Part shown: piece by piece, positions 7,031 through 14,775 of the stretch
Position numbering within the stretch: position 1 is the first letter of the stretch
Layout: each line of letters opens with the position of its first letter
From: an uncultured Lachnospiraceae bacterium
GTDB lineage: Bacteria; Bacillota; Clostridia; Lachnospirales; Lachnospiraceae
NCBI GenBank assembly: GCA_910586955.1
Contig: CAJUMM010000063.1
Location: 1 to 15,234 of the forward strand
Direction of reading: 5' to 3'
Length of the DNA stretch: 15,234 nucleotides
Program-made: the position numbers and the translations under genes
The notes under the pieces: model-generated
The model's input: only the letters and a program-made list of their open reading frames with translations
Databases searched by the model: none
Told to the model about the DNA's origin: nothing

Positions 7031-8920
7031 TTAAGGCTTTGATGGTTTTTTGTGTATGTTGCGGATGGTTTTACGCTTCCGGGCAGGCTTTTTCCCTTCC
7101 CTTTGCTGTTCCGGCTTGAGGCTTTCCGGGCGGATCAGGCACTTAGGTCCCGTTCCTATGAGATCCCTCCGGTGTCCCTTTTCCAGAGCCTCTTTCACCA
7201 GCTTATGGTTCTTGGGATCCCGGTACTGGATCAGGGCCCGCTGCATGGCCTTTTCGTGGGGATCCCTGGGCACATAGACGGCTTCCCCGTTCCTGGGATC
7301 AAGGCCGGTATAATACATACAGGTAGACACGGTGGAAGGGGTGGGATAAAAATCCTGCACCTGTTCCGGCATATAACCCAGATCCCGGCAGTACTCCCCA
7401 AGCTCGATAGCTTCCTTTAAGGTGGAGCCCGGATGGGAGGACATGAGATAGGGAACCAGATACTGATCTTTCTTTAGCTTTTGATTCGCTTTCCGGTAAG
7501 CCTGTACAAAGGCGTCATAGACTTTCCGGGAAGGCTTCCCCATGCGGTAAAGCACGGCGTCGGATACGTGTTCCGGCGCCACTTTCAGCTGGCCGCTCAC
7601 ATGATTGGCGCACAGCTCTTCCAGGAAGCCGGGATCGGGATCCGCAAGAAGGTAATCGAAACGGATGCCGGAACGGATAAAGACCTTCTTTACTTTGGGG
7701 AGGCTGCGAAGCTTCTTTAGGAGCCTCCGGTAATCCCCGTGATCCGCCTTTAAGTTCCGGCAGGGCTCAGGGAAAAGGCACTGCCGGTCCGGACAGGCTC
7801 CGCGGATTTTCTGTTTTTCACAGGCGGGCTTTCGGAAGTTGGCCGTGGGTCCGCCCACATCATGGATATACCCTTTGAAATCCGGATCTTCCGTGATCCG
7901 AAGGGCCTCCCGGAGAATGGATTCATGGCTCCGGGACTGGATGATGCGGCCCTGGTGAAAGGTGAGGGCGCAGAAAGAACAGCCTCCGAAACATCCCCGG
8001 CAGCTTACCAGGCTGTATTTCACTTCGGAAAAAGCCGGAATGTCCCCCTTTTCCAGGCAGGAGGGATGGCAGGCCCGCATATAGGGCAGATCGTACACCT
8101 CATCCATCTCTTCCGTGGACAGAGGACGGGCAGGCGGGTTCTGGACCACAAAGAGGTGTTCCGAATAGGGTTCTGCCAGGGGGTTTCCACGGAAGGGATC
8201 CGCATTCCGGTACTGGAGGGCAAAGCTTCTGGCATATTCTTTTGGGTCGGCCCGGAGGGTTTCATAACCGGGAAGGCATATGGCATCCCGGAGATCTTCC
8301 GGCCTCCGGGTTTTGTATACGGTGCCGTTCACAAAGGTTAAGTCCCGGATGGAAATTCCGCTTGCCAGGGCATCCGCAATCTCAACAATCGAGCGCTCTC
8401 CCATTCCGTAGGATATAAGATCTGCGCCGCTGTCCAGAAGCAGGGACCGCTTCAGGCTGTCCGACCAGTAATCGTAGTGAGCCAGCCTCCGGAGGCTGGC
8501 TTCGATTCCGCCCAGAATAATAGGCGTATGGGGAAAATTCTGCCGTATAAGGCCGCAATAGACCATGGAGGCCCGATCCGGACGCTTCCCGGTTTTCCCT
8601 CCCGGCGTGTAGGCGTCGGTACGCCTGGGTTTTTTAGATACAGTGTAGTGGTTGACCATGGAATCCATATTTCCGGCGGACACCAGAAAGGCCAGACGGG
8701 GAGCTCCGAAGATCCCCACACTTCCGGGGTCCTTCCACTCCGGCTGGGAAATGATGGCCACCGAATAGCCATGGCTTTCCAGCACCCGGCCGATGATGGC
8801 CGGGCCGAAGGATGGATGATCCACATAAGCATCCCCGATGACATAGACGAAATCCGGCTGTCCTCCTCCAAGGGCTTCCCATTCCTTGAGGGTGGCCGGA
8901 AGAAATCTGTTTCCCTCCAT
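7031..8920 (-). CDS. ygiQ: YgiQ-family (UPF0313) radical SAM protein
   Basis: This 629-residue protein has the N-terminal YgiQ region with GDAYVDHPSFG (29-39), which may form a cobalamin-binding-like fold, and a radical SAM core. The iron-sulfur motif CFGGCSFC gives Cys310, Cys314 and Cys317. A second cysteine cluster (about 368-390, ACPDRQC and PEPC) is also typical of this family and could hold another metal site. Downstream motifs such as KVAPEHVSD and SSHPGST fit the radical SAM barrel. The reaction and substrate are not established for the family, as far as I know. The last 30 or so residues are strongly basic (KKPARKRK), which hints at nucleic-acid contact. AAGGAGG lies three bases before the ATG; the start is kept because the N-terminal sequence NRFLP...DFVYVIGDAYVD matches the family pattern. 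It sits 19 bp after the HAD gene. Confidence 0.93.
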   Translation of the reverse strand: MEGNRFLPATLKEWEALGGGQPDFVYVIGDAYVDHPSFGPAIIGRVLESHGYSVAIISQPEWKDPGSVGIFGAPRLAFLVSAGNMDSMVNHYTVSKKPRRTDAYTPGGKTGKRPDRASMVYCGLIRQNFPHTPIILGGIEASLRRLAHYDYWSDSLKRSLLLDSGADLISYGMGERSIVEIADALASGISIRDLTFVNGTVYKTRRPEDLRDAICLPGYETLRADPKEYARSFALQYRNADPFRGNPLAEPYSEHLFVVQNPPARPLSTEEMDEVYDLPYMRACHPSCLEKGDIPAFSEVKYSLVSCRGCFGGCSFCALTFHQGRIIQSRSHESILREALRITEDPDFKGYIHDVGGPTANFRKPACEKQKIRGACPDRQCLFPEPCRNLKADHGDYRRLLKKLRSLPKVKKVFIRSGIRFDYLLADPDPGFLEELCANHVSGQLKVAPEHVSDAVLYRMGKPSRKVYDAFVQAYRKANQKLKKDQYLVPYLMSSHPGSTLKEAIELGEYCRDLGYMPEQVQDFYPTPSTVSTCMYYTGLDPRNGEAVYVPRDPHEKAMQRALIQYRDPKNHKLVKEALEKGHRRDLIGTGPKCLIRPESLKPEQQREGKKPARKRKTIRNIHKKPSKP

Positions 8921-8939
8921 ATGCCTCCTTTCTGCTCTT

Positions 8940-9623
8940 CTACTCTGCCCTGTCCGGCCTTAATTTCCGGTAAGTTCCCTCAAGCACCTGGTCAAAGGTT
9001 TCGGCGTAGTAATCCGCAAGCTTGAAGATTTCATCTCTCCGGTGGGCGGAATGGTCGTCCGCCATGGCACAGACAGGGATTCCCGCCCGGCTGCCTGCCA
9101 GGATTCCGGCAGGGGTATCCTCAAAGACCAGGCAGTCCTTGGGGTCTGTCTTAAGGATTCTGGCTACCTGAAGATAGATATCCGGCGCCGGTTTTCCGGC
9201 TCCGGCCTCGCAGGAAGTCATACAGCAGTCAAAATAGCGTGCGATTTCCAGTGATTCCAGCACTGCATCCAGAAGCTCCCGGCTGTTGCTGGTGGCGATT
9301 CCCATAGATACGCCTTGACTCTTTAAGTGATTGAGGAAACGCCTGGCTCCTGGTTTTAAGGGGACTTGGTGGCTGTACTTGTATTTTGCCATGGAAACCC
9401 ATTGGGATTTGATCTCTTCCAGGCTCTCTTTGATCCCAAAGGTTTCTTTGAAGTAGGCGGAAACCTCGGAAAAGCTCATACCCTCAATATATTCCTGCAG
9501 TTCTTTTGGCAGGGAAATTCCGTATCTTCCCAGGTATTCCATGTCAATATCCTTCCACATCCACATGGAATCTACCAGGGTTCCGTCCAGATCAAAAAGG
9601 ACGGCTTTTACATTTCTTAACAT
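8940..9623 (-). CDS. HAD-superfamily phosphatase (beta-phosphoglucomutase/sugar phosphatase type)
   Basis: This 227-residue protein has all four HAD motifs: DLDGT with nucleophile Asp11 and Asp13 (11-15), TSN (111-113), Lys144 in GKPAPDIY, and the acidic pair Glu168-Asp169 in FEDTPAG. A helical C1 cap domain lies between motifs I and II (about 20-85). This is the subfamily of beta-phosphoglucomutases and small sugar-phosphate phosphatases. The exact substrate cannot be read from the sequence. Its ATG touches the TAA of the pseudouridine synthase gene without a gap, and AGGAGA lies seven bases upstream inside that gene, so it should be translationally coupled. A house-cleaning role would suit the operon, but that is inference. 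Confidence 0.92.
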   Translation of the reverse strand: MLRNVKAVLFDLDGTLVDSMWMWKDIDMEYLGRYGISLPKELQEYIEGMSFSEVSAYFKETFGIKESLEEIKSQWVSMAKYKYSHQVPLKPGARRFLNHLKSQGVSMGIATSNSRELLDAVLESLEIARYFDCCMTSCEAGAGKPAPDIYLQVARILKTDPKDCLVFEDTPAGILAGSRAGIPVCAMADDHSAHRRDEIFKLADYYAETFDQVLEGTYRKLRPDRAE

Positions 9624-10334
9624 TTATGATTCTCCTGTTTTTAAATTTTCCAATTCCTCTTCTGTCAGCTTCCTGTACTCTCCCGGTTTCAGGCTTTCAT
9701 CCAGCCGAAGGCTTCCCATGGAGAGCCGTTTTAAGTACCGGACTTCACAGCCCAGGGCCTGAAACATGCGCTTCACCTGATGGTAACGTCCCTCCCGGAG
9801 GGTGACAAGGACCAGGGAGGTCTCTCCGGCTTCTTGGATTTCCAGCACTGCGGGAAGGGCGGGCTTCTCTTCTCCCAGATCTACGCCTTGGGCAAAAAGC
9901 CTTACATGTTCCTCTGTGACAAGGCCCTCCACCTTGGCGTAATAAGTCTTGTCCACATGCTTTCTGGGGGAGAGAAGGCTGTGGGAAAGGGCGCCGTCGT
10001 TGGTAATAAGCAGCAGTCCTTCCGTGTCCTTGTCAAGCCGTCCTACAGGGAAGAGATCCTTCCGGCGCTTGTCAAGGATGAGGTCAAGAACCGTAGGTTC
10101 TTTCGGATCCCGGGTGGCGGAGACGACGCCTGCAGGTTTATTGAGCATATAGTATTCCAGCTTCACATAGGAAACGGGGCGTCCCTCCAGGCAGATACAG
10201 TTCTTTGGATGAACCTGGTACTCCGGCTGCCGGACGGCCAGGCCGTCTACGGTGACGGCGCCTTTGCGTATTTTCTGTTTTACCTGGGACCGGGTGCCCT
10301 CCCCCATGTCGCAGAGAAATTTATCCAGCCTCAT
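9624..10334 (-). CDS. rsuA: RsuA-family 16S rRNA pseudouridine synthase
   Basis: This 236-residue enzyme converts a specific uridine of rRNA to pseudouridine. The N-terminus is an S4 RNA-binding domain (MRLDKFLCDMG, about 1-50). The catalytic domain carries Asp101 in GRLDKDTEGLL, preceded by the MLNKPAG motif (63-69), and the conserved REGRYHQVKRMF stretch. This is the RsuA/RluB/RluE/RluF branch; RsuA acting on the small subunit (U516 in E. coli) is the best guess, but RluB- or RluF-like specificity is possible. The reading frame overlaps the end of the methyltransferase gene by 14 bp, with GGAGG seven bases before the ATG. Both proteins therefore act on rRNA and are likely translated in a coupled way. 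Confidence 0.93.
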   Translation of the reverse strand: MRLDKFLCDMGEGTRSQVKQKIRKGAVTVDGLAVRQPEYQVHPKNCICLEGRPVSYVKLEYYMLNKPAGVVSATRDPKEPTVLDLILDKRRKDLFPVGRLDKDTEGLLLITNDGALSHSLLSPRKHVDKTYYAKVEGLVTEEHVRLFAQGVDLGEEKPALPAVLEIQEAGETSLVLVTLREGRYHQVKRMFQALGCEVRYLKRLSMGSLRLDESLKPGEYRKLTEEELENLKTGES

Positions 10335-11745
10335 GCTGCCACCTCCAGCCGGGATAGTATTTGTTCCGGAGCGTTCCCTTTACCAGCTTGGCCCAGCCTA
10401 AGGGAAAGCCGTCCGTACAGACCAGATACCAGCCTGGGATTGGGTCCTTTCCCAGAAGCTCTTCCCCGTCCAGGGTTTCTCCCTTGAGATACCGGATCAC
10501 CCTGCCATCCTTGGAGGGCAGATCTACGCAGCTTGCAAAATCTCCTTTCCGGAGGACCATAGCCAGGGCCTGGCTGGGGGTAAAGCGGTTTTTCTCCAGC
10601 GCTCCCAGATAAAGCCCGGTGCGCAGAAAACGAAGTCCCCGGATATTCCGTTCCGCGAGAGCCTCCGGAAGCCAGTAGAGCTTTCCGTCATAAAGACGGA
10701 GATTTTCACGGTGCAGGGAAAGACGGAGACCGGATGCAAAATCCAGCCAGGGGGCAAGCTGTTTGTCCGGAAGTTTTCCAGACAGAGACATCCCGGCATA
10801 AGATTGTTTCTCTGCCACCTCCCCTCCCTCTTTTTGGAGAAGGGACAGGAAATGCCCTTCCCCCCGAAGGCGGTGAGGGTAGAGCCGCAGACAGCCTTTT
10901 AGCTGCTCTGAACAGGCAGGACTTAGGGTTTCTTTTAGGAGATCCGGGCGTCCCGGTGAAAATCCTTCCCGAAGAGGCAGGGGAACCACCCGGAAATCCG
11001 GCCTGGTGTTCAGAAGGTGCAGCACGCTCCCCTCGTTCTCATCCGGAGAAAAGGTACAGGTGGAGTACAAAAGCAGGCCGCCCGGCCGCAGAAGCCGTGC
11101 CGCCTGTTCCAGGATGCCCCGCTGGATGGGAGCGTAATGGGCGGGCCCTCTCTCTTTCCAGTCCCGGACCATGGAAGGGTCTTTCCGGAACATGCCCTCC
11201 CCGGAACAGGGGGCGTCCACCAGGATTTTGTCAAAGAAACCTTCGAAATAGGAGGCCAGCCGTTCCGGTGTCTCGCTGGTGACAAGGATATTTCCGGCTC
11301 CGGAAAGCTCCAGGTTCTTTAGAAGGCCTTGGGCCCTGGAACGGCTGATGTCGTTGGCTGCCAGAAGGCCGGTTCCCTTTAAACGGGCAGCCAGCTCCGT
11401 GGCTTTCCCTCCGGGGGCTGCGCAGAGATCCAGCACCCGGTCTCCCTCTTCCAGGGGAAGGCAGGAGGCAGGGGTCATGGCGCTTGGCTCCTGGAGATAG
11501 TAAAGACCGGCCCCATACCAGGGATGGCGGGAGGCCTTTGCCTCCTCTTTAAGATAGAAACCGTTGGGAATCCAGGGAATCCGCTCCAGGGGAAAGGGGG
11601 CTTCTTTTGCAAATATTTCCGGATCCATCTTGGCAGTGTTGACCCGCAGTCCCCGGAAGCCCGGCTCATTCAGGCTTTCTTCGAAGGCTTCATATTCCGG
11701 CCCCAACAGTTCTCTCATACGGTTTAAAAATAATTCCGGAAACAT
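10321..11745 (-). CDS. rsmF: RsmF-like 16S rRNA m5C methyltransferase (NOL1/NOP2/Sun family)
   Basis: This is a 474-residue SAM-dependent RNA cytosine-5 methyltransferase. The SAM site DLCAAPGGKA lies at 106-115. The two catalytic cysteines are Cys180 in DAPCSGEG and Cys230 in YSTCTF. An N-terminal RNA-binding region carries the family pattern GLRVNT (32-37), and a C-terminal extension (about 350-474) resembles the RsmF-specific PUA-like domain, which separates it from the shorter RsmB. In E. coli RsmF modifies C1407 of 16S rRNA; low-G+C homologues may modify several sites. The ORF extends upstream to 11823, but the ATG at 11745 is preferred: it has AAAGG eight bases upstream, begins MFPELFLNRM as in relatives, and avoids a 44 bp overlap with the alarmone synthetase gene. 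The 3' end overlaps rsuA. Confidence 0.93.
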   Translation of the reverse strand: MFPELFLNRMRELLGPEYEAFEESLNEPGFRGLRVNTAKMDPEIFAKEAPFPLERIPWIPNGFYLKEEAKASRHPWYGAGLYYLQEPSAMTPASCLPLEEGDRVLDLCAAPGGKATELAARLKGTGLLAANDISRSRAQGLLKNLELSGAGNILVTSETPERLASYFEGFFDKILVDAPCSGEGMFRKDPSMVRDWKERGPAHYAPIQRGILEQAARLLRPGGLLLYSTCTFSPDENEGSVLHLLNTRPDFRVVPLPLREGFSPGRPDLLKETLSPACSEQLKGCLRLYPHRLRGEGHFLSLLQKEGGEVAEKQSYAGMSLSGKLPDKQLAPWLDFASGLRLSLHRENLRLYDGKLYWLPEALAERNIRGLRFLRTGLYLGALEKNRFTPSQALAMVLRKGDFASCVDLPSKDGRVIRYLKGETLDGEELLGKDPIPGWYLVCTDGFPLGWAKLVKGTLRNKYYPGWRWQHEAG

Positions 11746-11779
11746 GGCTTTGCCTTTCTTATGTAAACTCATCTGTTTC

Positions 11780-12592
11780 TTATCCGTTCCGGGCCAGGGA
11801 CTGGGCACGGTATCCTTCTGCAATCACGTCCAGCTGTTTGTTGAAACGCTCCAGGCGTTCAATGTCGTTCATGGCGTAGATCCGGTAAAATTCATCCTGG
11901 ATTTTCAGAATTTCCCGCTTGTTTGCCAGCTTATAGAGATTCTGGATGTTGTTCAGGATATCCGCCACAATATTGGCTTTTATCTGGAAGGAATTCTGGG
12001 CGTCCATAATCTCGCTGCGCACATTGGACATTTCGTTGTCCAGGAGGATGATAGCGTCCGCCGCATTGAGGAGCCGTTCCCGGATATGCTTGGGAATGTT
12101 CCGCTTGTACTTGTACTGGAGGGAATGCTCCACGGTGGCCCAGAAATTCATAGCCATGGTGCGGATCTGCACTTCCATCTGCAGGCGCTTGGTTCCGTCC
12201 AGGGTATCTACCGTATAGTAAACGATCATATGGTAGCTGCGGTAGCCGGAGGTTTTCATCTGCCGGATATAGTCCCGCTCCTGCTTGACCTCCATGTCGT
12301 TCCGGTTCCGGATGATCTCCACCACCTTATCAATATCCTCCACGAACTGGCAGATTACCCGGATGCCGGCCAGATCTACAATCCGGGTTTCAATGTCCTC
12401 CAGATCGATCTTTTTCTTCTGGCATTTTTCCAGGATACTGGCGATGGATTTCACCCGGCCTTCCACCCGCTCAATAGGGGAATACAAGCCCCGATCCTGG
12501 TGTTCCTTGATCAGGTGATTGAATTTTGTGGTCACTTCTTTCACGGCAAGCTCATAAGGATTCAAAATTTCCCGCCATAATTGTATTTCCAT
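11780..12592 (-). CDS. relQ: Small alarmone synthetase, (p)ppGpp synthetase of RelQ/SasB type
   Basis: This 270-residue protein transfers pyrophosphate from ATP to GDP or GTP to make (p)ppGpp. It has a single RelA/SpoT synthetase domain and no HD hydrolase or TGS/ACT domains. Visible motifs are SPIERVEGRVK near 38-48, DLAGIRVICQF (73-83), SGYRSYH (115-121), and EVQIRT with the catalytic Glu140 and Gln142, followed by MNFWATVEHSLQYKYK (148-163). The core ends near 205. About 65 further helical residues follow, rich in Ile, Asn, Lys and Glu, beyond the roughly 210-residue B. subtilis SasB. The ORF reaches 12628, but ATG 12592 is preferred: AAAGGAG lies six bases upstream, MEIQLWREILNPY fits the family start, and it avoids overlap with the upstream peptidase gene. 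It follows that gene by 25 bp. Confidence 0.94.
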   Translation of the reverse strand: MEIQLWREILNPYELAVKEVTTKFNHLIKEHQDRGLYSPIERVEGRVKSIASILEKCQKKKIDLEDIETRIVDLAGIRVICQFVEDIDKVVEIIRNRNDMEVKQERDYIRQMKTSGYRSYHMIVYYTVDTLDGTKRLQMEVQIRTMAMNFWATVEHSLQYKYKRNIPKHIRERLLNAADAIILLDNEMSNVRSEIMDAQNSFQIKANIVADILNNIQNLYKLANKREILKIQDEFYRIYAMNDIERLERFNKQLDVIAEGYRAQSLARNG

Positions 12593-12617
12593 AGTCTGCT
12601 CCTTTATCTTGCAGGGA

Positions 12618-13280
12618 TCAATAGGCATATTGCAGCCGGTTGTTTTCCAGGTACTTGAGAAACCAGTAAGGATTCACAGCAATCTCCGGGATTTCTTCCG
12701 TCTGCAGGTAAATGCCCAGGTGGAGGTGTACGTCGAATTTTCCGCTGGTTCCCTCGGTTTTCCCGTATCCCGTATTTCCCATATAGCCCAGCAGCTGGCC
12801 GGCCCGGATCACGTCTCCGGGCTTAAATTCCTCCGCATAGGAGTCCAGGTGGGCATAGTAGAAATAAACGTCATGAAGACTGCGGATGCCGATACGCCAT
12901 CCGCCCTTTTCCAGCCAGCCGATGTTTTCCACCACCCCGTCGCTGATACTGACGATGGGGTAATAGCCGCTCTGGTTGATTCCGGCCATCACGTCTGTCC
13001 CTTCGTGGCCGTAGGAGCCGCCGTAAGTCCGCTCAAACATCCAGCTGTTCTCATAGGAGATGACGGCTTCCTCATTTTCGGTGGACGCGGGAACCGGAAA
13101 ATACACCAGATCTTTCCATATGTTTTCGTACAATTCATAATAGCCCCGGGCCCGCTCTTCTTCCTTCGTATCCTCTTTTACAGGCATACTTTGATGCTCC
13201 TCCAGCCAGAGGAGCTCAAATTGGATCAGAAAGCAGGCGCATAGGAGTAATAATAGATAGGATGTAATGGATAGCCTCAT
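12618..13280 (-). CDS. Membrane-anchored M23 (LytM-type) peptidase
   Basis: This 220-residue protein has an N-terminal hydrophobic segment (7-25) and then an extracellular linker and an M23 domain (about 85-200). Zinc ligands are His92 and Asp96 in HEGTD and His187 in VHLHLG; His144 in YYAHLD and His185 are the catalytic histidines. All residues needed for activity are present, so it is probably a true peptidoglycan endopeptidase rather than a degenerate regulator. LLLCAC at 11-16 is a poor lipobox, so an uncleaved anchor and a lipoprotein are both possible. The start has only a weak ribosome site (TGGA next to the ATG) but no better in-frame start is visible. It begins 15 bp after the PepD stop, so it may be translated by coupling. 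Confidence 0.9.
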   Translation of the reverse strand: MRLSITSYLLLLLCACFLIQFELLWLEEHQSMPVKEDTKEEERARGYYELYENIWKDLVYFPVPASTENEEAVISYENSWMFERTYGGSYGHEGTDVMAGINQSGYYPIVSISDGVVENIGWLEKGGWRIGIRSLHDVYFYYAHLDSYAEEFKPGDVIRAGQLLGYMGNTGYGKTEGTSGKFDVHLHLGIYLQTEEIPEIAVNPYWFLKYLENNRLQYAY

Positions 13281-13295
13281 TCCATTACTATATGC

Positions 13296-14744
13296 TTATC
13301 CCAGCTCTTTTAGAACCTCCAGAAGGAAATCATAAACACGTTCCACAGAGGAAATGCTCAAACGTTCCTTGGGAGAATGGATGTCATACAGGTTAGGGCC
13401 TATGGATACGCAGTCCAGCCCTTCTATCTTTCCGCTGAAAATGCCGCACTCCAGGCCTGCGTGAATGGCCACTACTTTGGGCTCTTCCCCGTACATCCGC
13501 TGGTATACCCTGACCATGGTATCTCGTAGAAGGGAATCCTTTTTGTACTCCCAGCCCGGATAGGAGCCGCTTTCCTCATAGGTTCCGCCCAGAAATTCCG
13601 TTAAGTGGCGCAGGCGGTTTCCAAGTTCTTCCTTCTCTGTTTCCACGGAGCTGCGGACGCTGAAAATCACATGGGCGGCCTTAGAATCTGTGTTTAAAAT
13701 TCCCAGGTTCAGGGAGGTCTGCACCAGATCCGCAATCTCTACGCTGTTTTTCATAACGCCGTTGGGAGCCATGTGAAGGAGGTAGAGAAGGAGGGAGGCG
13801 CTTTTGGGCGTCATAGCCTCTCCCTTCTTCACACCCTCCTGGCTCAGGGTCAGGGAAATTCCCGGATCGCTGGCCCGGAATTCATTTTTCAGGATCTTCT
13901 CCCAGTTGGCCCGGAATGCTTCCAGCCGGGAGGCATCCTCTTCCTTTATATAGAGAACAGCTTTCGTCTCCCTGGGAATGGCATTGTCCATCAAACCGCC
14001 ATTCAGGCTTTCCAGCCGGAAATCTATCTCCTCTTCCAGAGCGCACAAAAATCTTCCCATGAGAATGTTGGAATTTCCGTGTTCCTTGTGGATTTCCACT
14101 CCCGAGTGGCCTCCCAGAAGTCCTTCTAAGGAAACCGTGCAGCGCACGCCTTCCGTCTCCTGGTATGCAAGGGGAAGGATGCACTGGCTCCGCATTCCCC
14201 CGGCACAGCTTACGGTAAAGATTCCCTCCTCCTCGGAGTCTATATTAATGAGATATGTTCCCTGAAGGGAGGAAGTGTCAAGAGCTTCGGCTCCCAGAAG
14301 GCCGATCTCTTCATCCGTGGTAAAGACGCACTCCAGCCTTGGATGGGAAAGCTTTTTATCAGCCAGAACCGCCAGGGCCATAGCTACGGCGATTCCGTCG
14401 TCTCCCCCCAGGGTGGTTCCTTTCGCATAGACGAAATCCCCGGCGGTTTCCAAATGAAGCCCATCCCTCTGGAAATCTATGGGACAGCCGGCTTCTTTTT
14501 CACAGACCATGTCCAGATGTCCCTGGAGAATTACCGTGGGGGCGCTCTCAAAACCGGGAGATGCCTCCTTGGTGATGACCACGTTCCCGGCTTCGTCCTG
14601 GGTGGCCAAAAGACCTTGTTTTGCGGCAAAATCCATACAGTAATCACTGATGGCCCGGGTATTGCCGGAACCATGAGGAATGGCGCACAGATCCTCGAAA
14701 TACCGGAATACTTCTGACGGTTTCAGATGTTCCAATTTTTTCAT
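13296..14744 (-). CDS. pepD: Aminoacyl-histidine dipeptidase (M20C, PepD)
   Basis: This 482-residue cytoplasmic zinc dipeptidase has the length and motifs of PepD, which hydrolyses Xaa-His and other dipeptides. The ligand pattern is complete: His76 and Asp78 in QGHLDMV, Asp115 in GGDDG, Glu145/Glu146 in TTDEEIG, Asp169 in INIDSEE, and His456 in YDIHSPKE. The GGHSG element of the lid domain is also present. The frame extends to 14843, but the ATG at 14744 is chosen: it has AGGAGG six bases upstream and begins MKKLEHLKPSEVF, the usual family start, while the upstream extension is a basic and hydrophobic run that would overlap the divergent gene. It is the first gene of the long operon, with only 31 bp before the divergent ylbJ-like gene. 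Confidence 0.95.
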   Translation of the reverse strand: MKKLEHLKPSEVFRYFEDLCAIPHGSGNTRAISDYCMDFAAKQGLLATQDEAGNVVITKEASPGFESAPTVILQGHLDMVCEKEAGCPIDFQRDGLHLETAGDFVYAKGTTLGGDDGIAVAMALAVLADKKLSHPRLECVFTTDEEIGLLGAEALDTSSLQGTYLINIDSEEEGIFTVSCAGGMRSQCILPLAYQETEGVRCTVSLEGLLGGHSGVEIHKEHGNSNILMGRFLCALEEEIDFRLESLNGGLMDNAIPRETKAVLYIKEEDASRLEAFRANWEKILKNEFRASDPGISLTLSQEGVKKGEAMTPKSASLLLYLLHMAPNGVMKNSVEIADLVQTSLNLGILNTDSKAAHVIFSVRSSVETEKEELGNRLRHLTEFLGGTYEESGSYPGWEYKKDSLLRDTMVRVYQRMYGEEPKVVAIHAGLECGIFSGKIEGLDCVSIGPNLYDIHSPKERLSISSVERVYDFLLEVLKELG

Positions 14745-14775
14745 AAGCTGCCTCCTGTTCTGCATAAATATAAGT
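14745..14775. promoter_or_regulatory. Divergent intergenic gap, A/T-rich
   Basis: Only 31 bp separate the PepD start on the minus strand from the YlbJ-like start on the plus strand. The minus strand carries AGGAGG next to pepD and an A/T-rich TATATT (about 14766-14771) that could be its -10 box. No -35 match is clear. Any plus-strand promoter must overlap this gap or the pepD coding region. Seen in sequence; promoter assignment is tentative. Confidence 0.35.

Noticed and set aside
11564..12580. Plus-strand open frame of 338 codons
   Set aside because: It is opposite the alarmone synthetase and the start of the methyltransferase gene, both with complete catalytic motifs. It has no ribosome site or recognisable domain.
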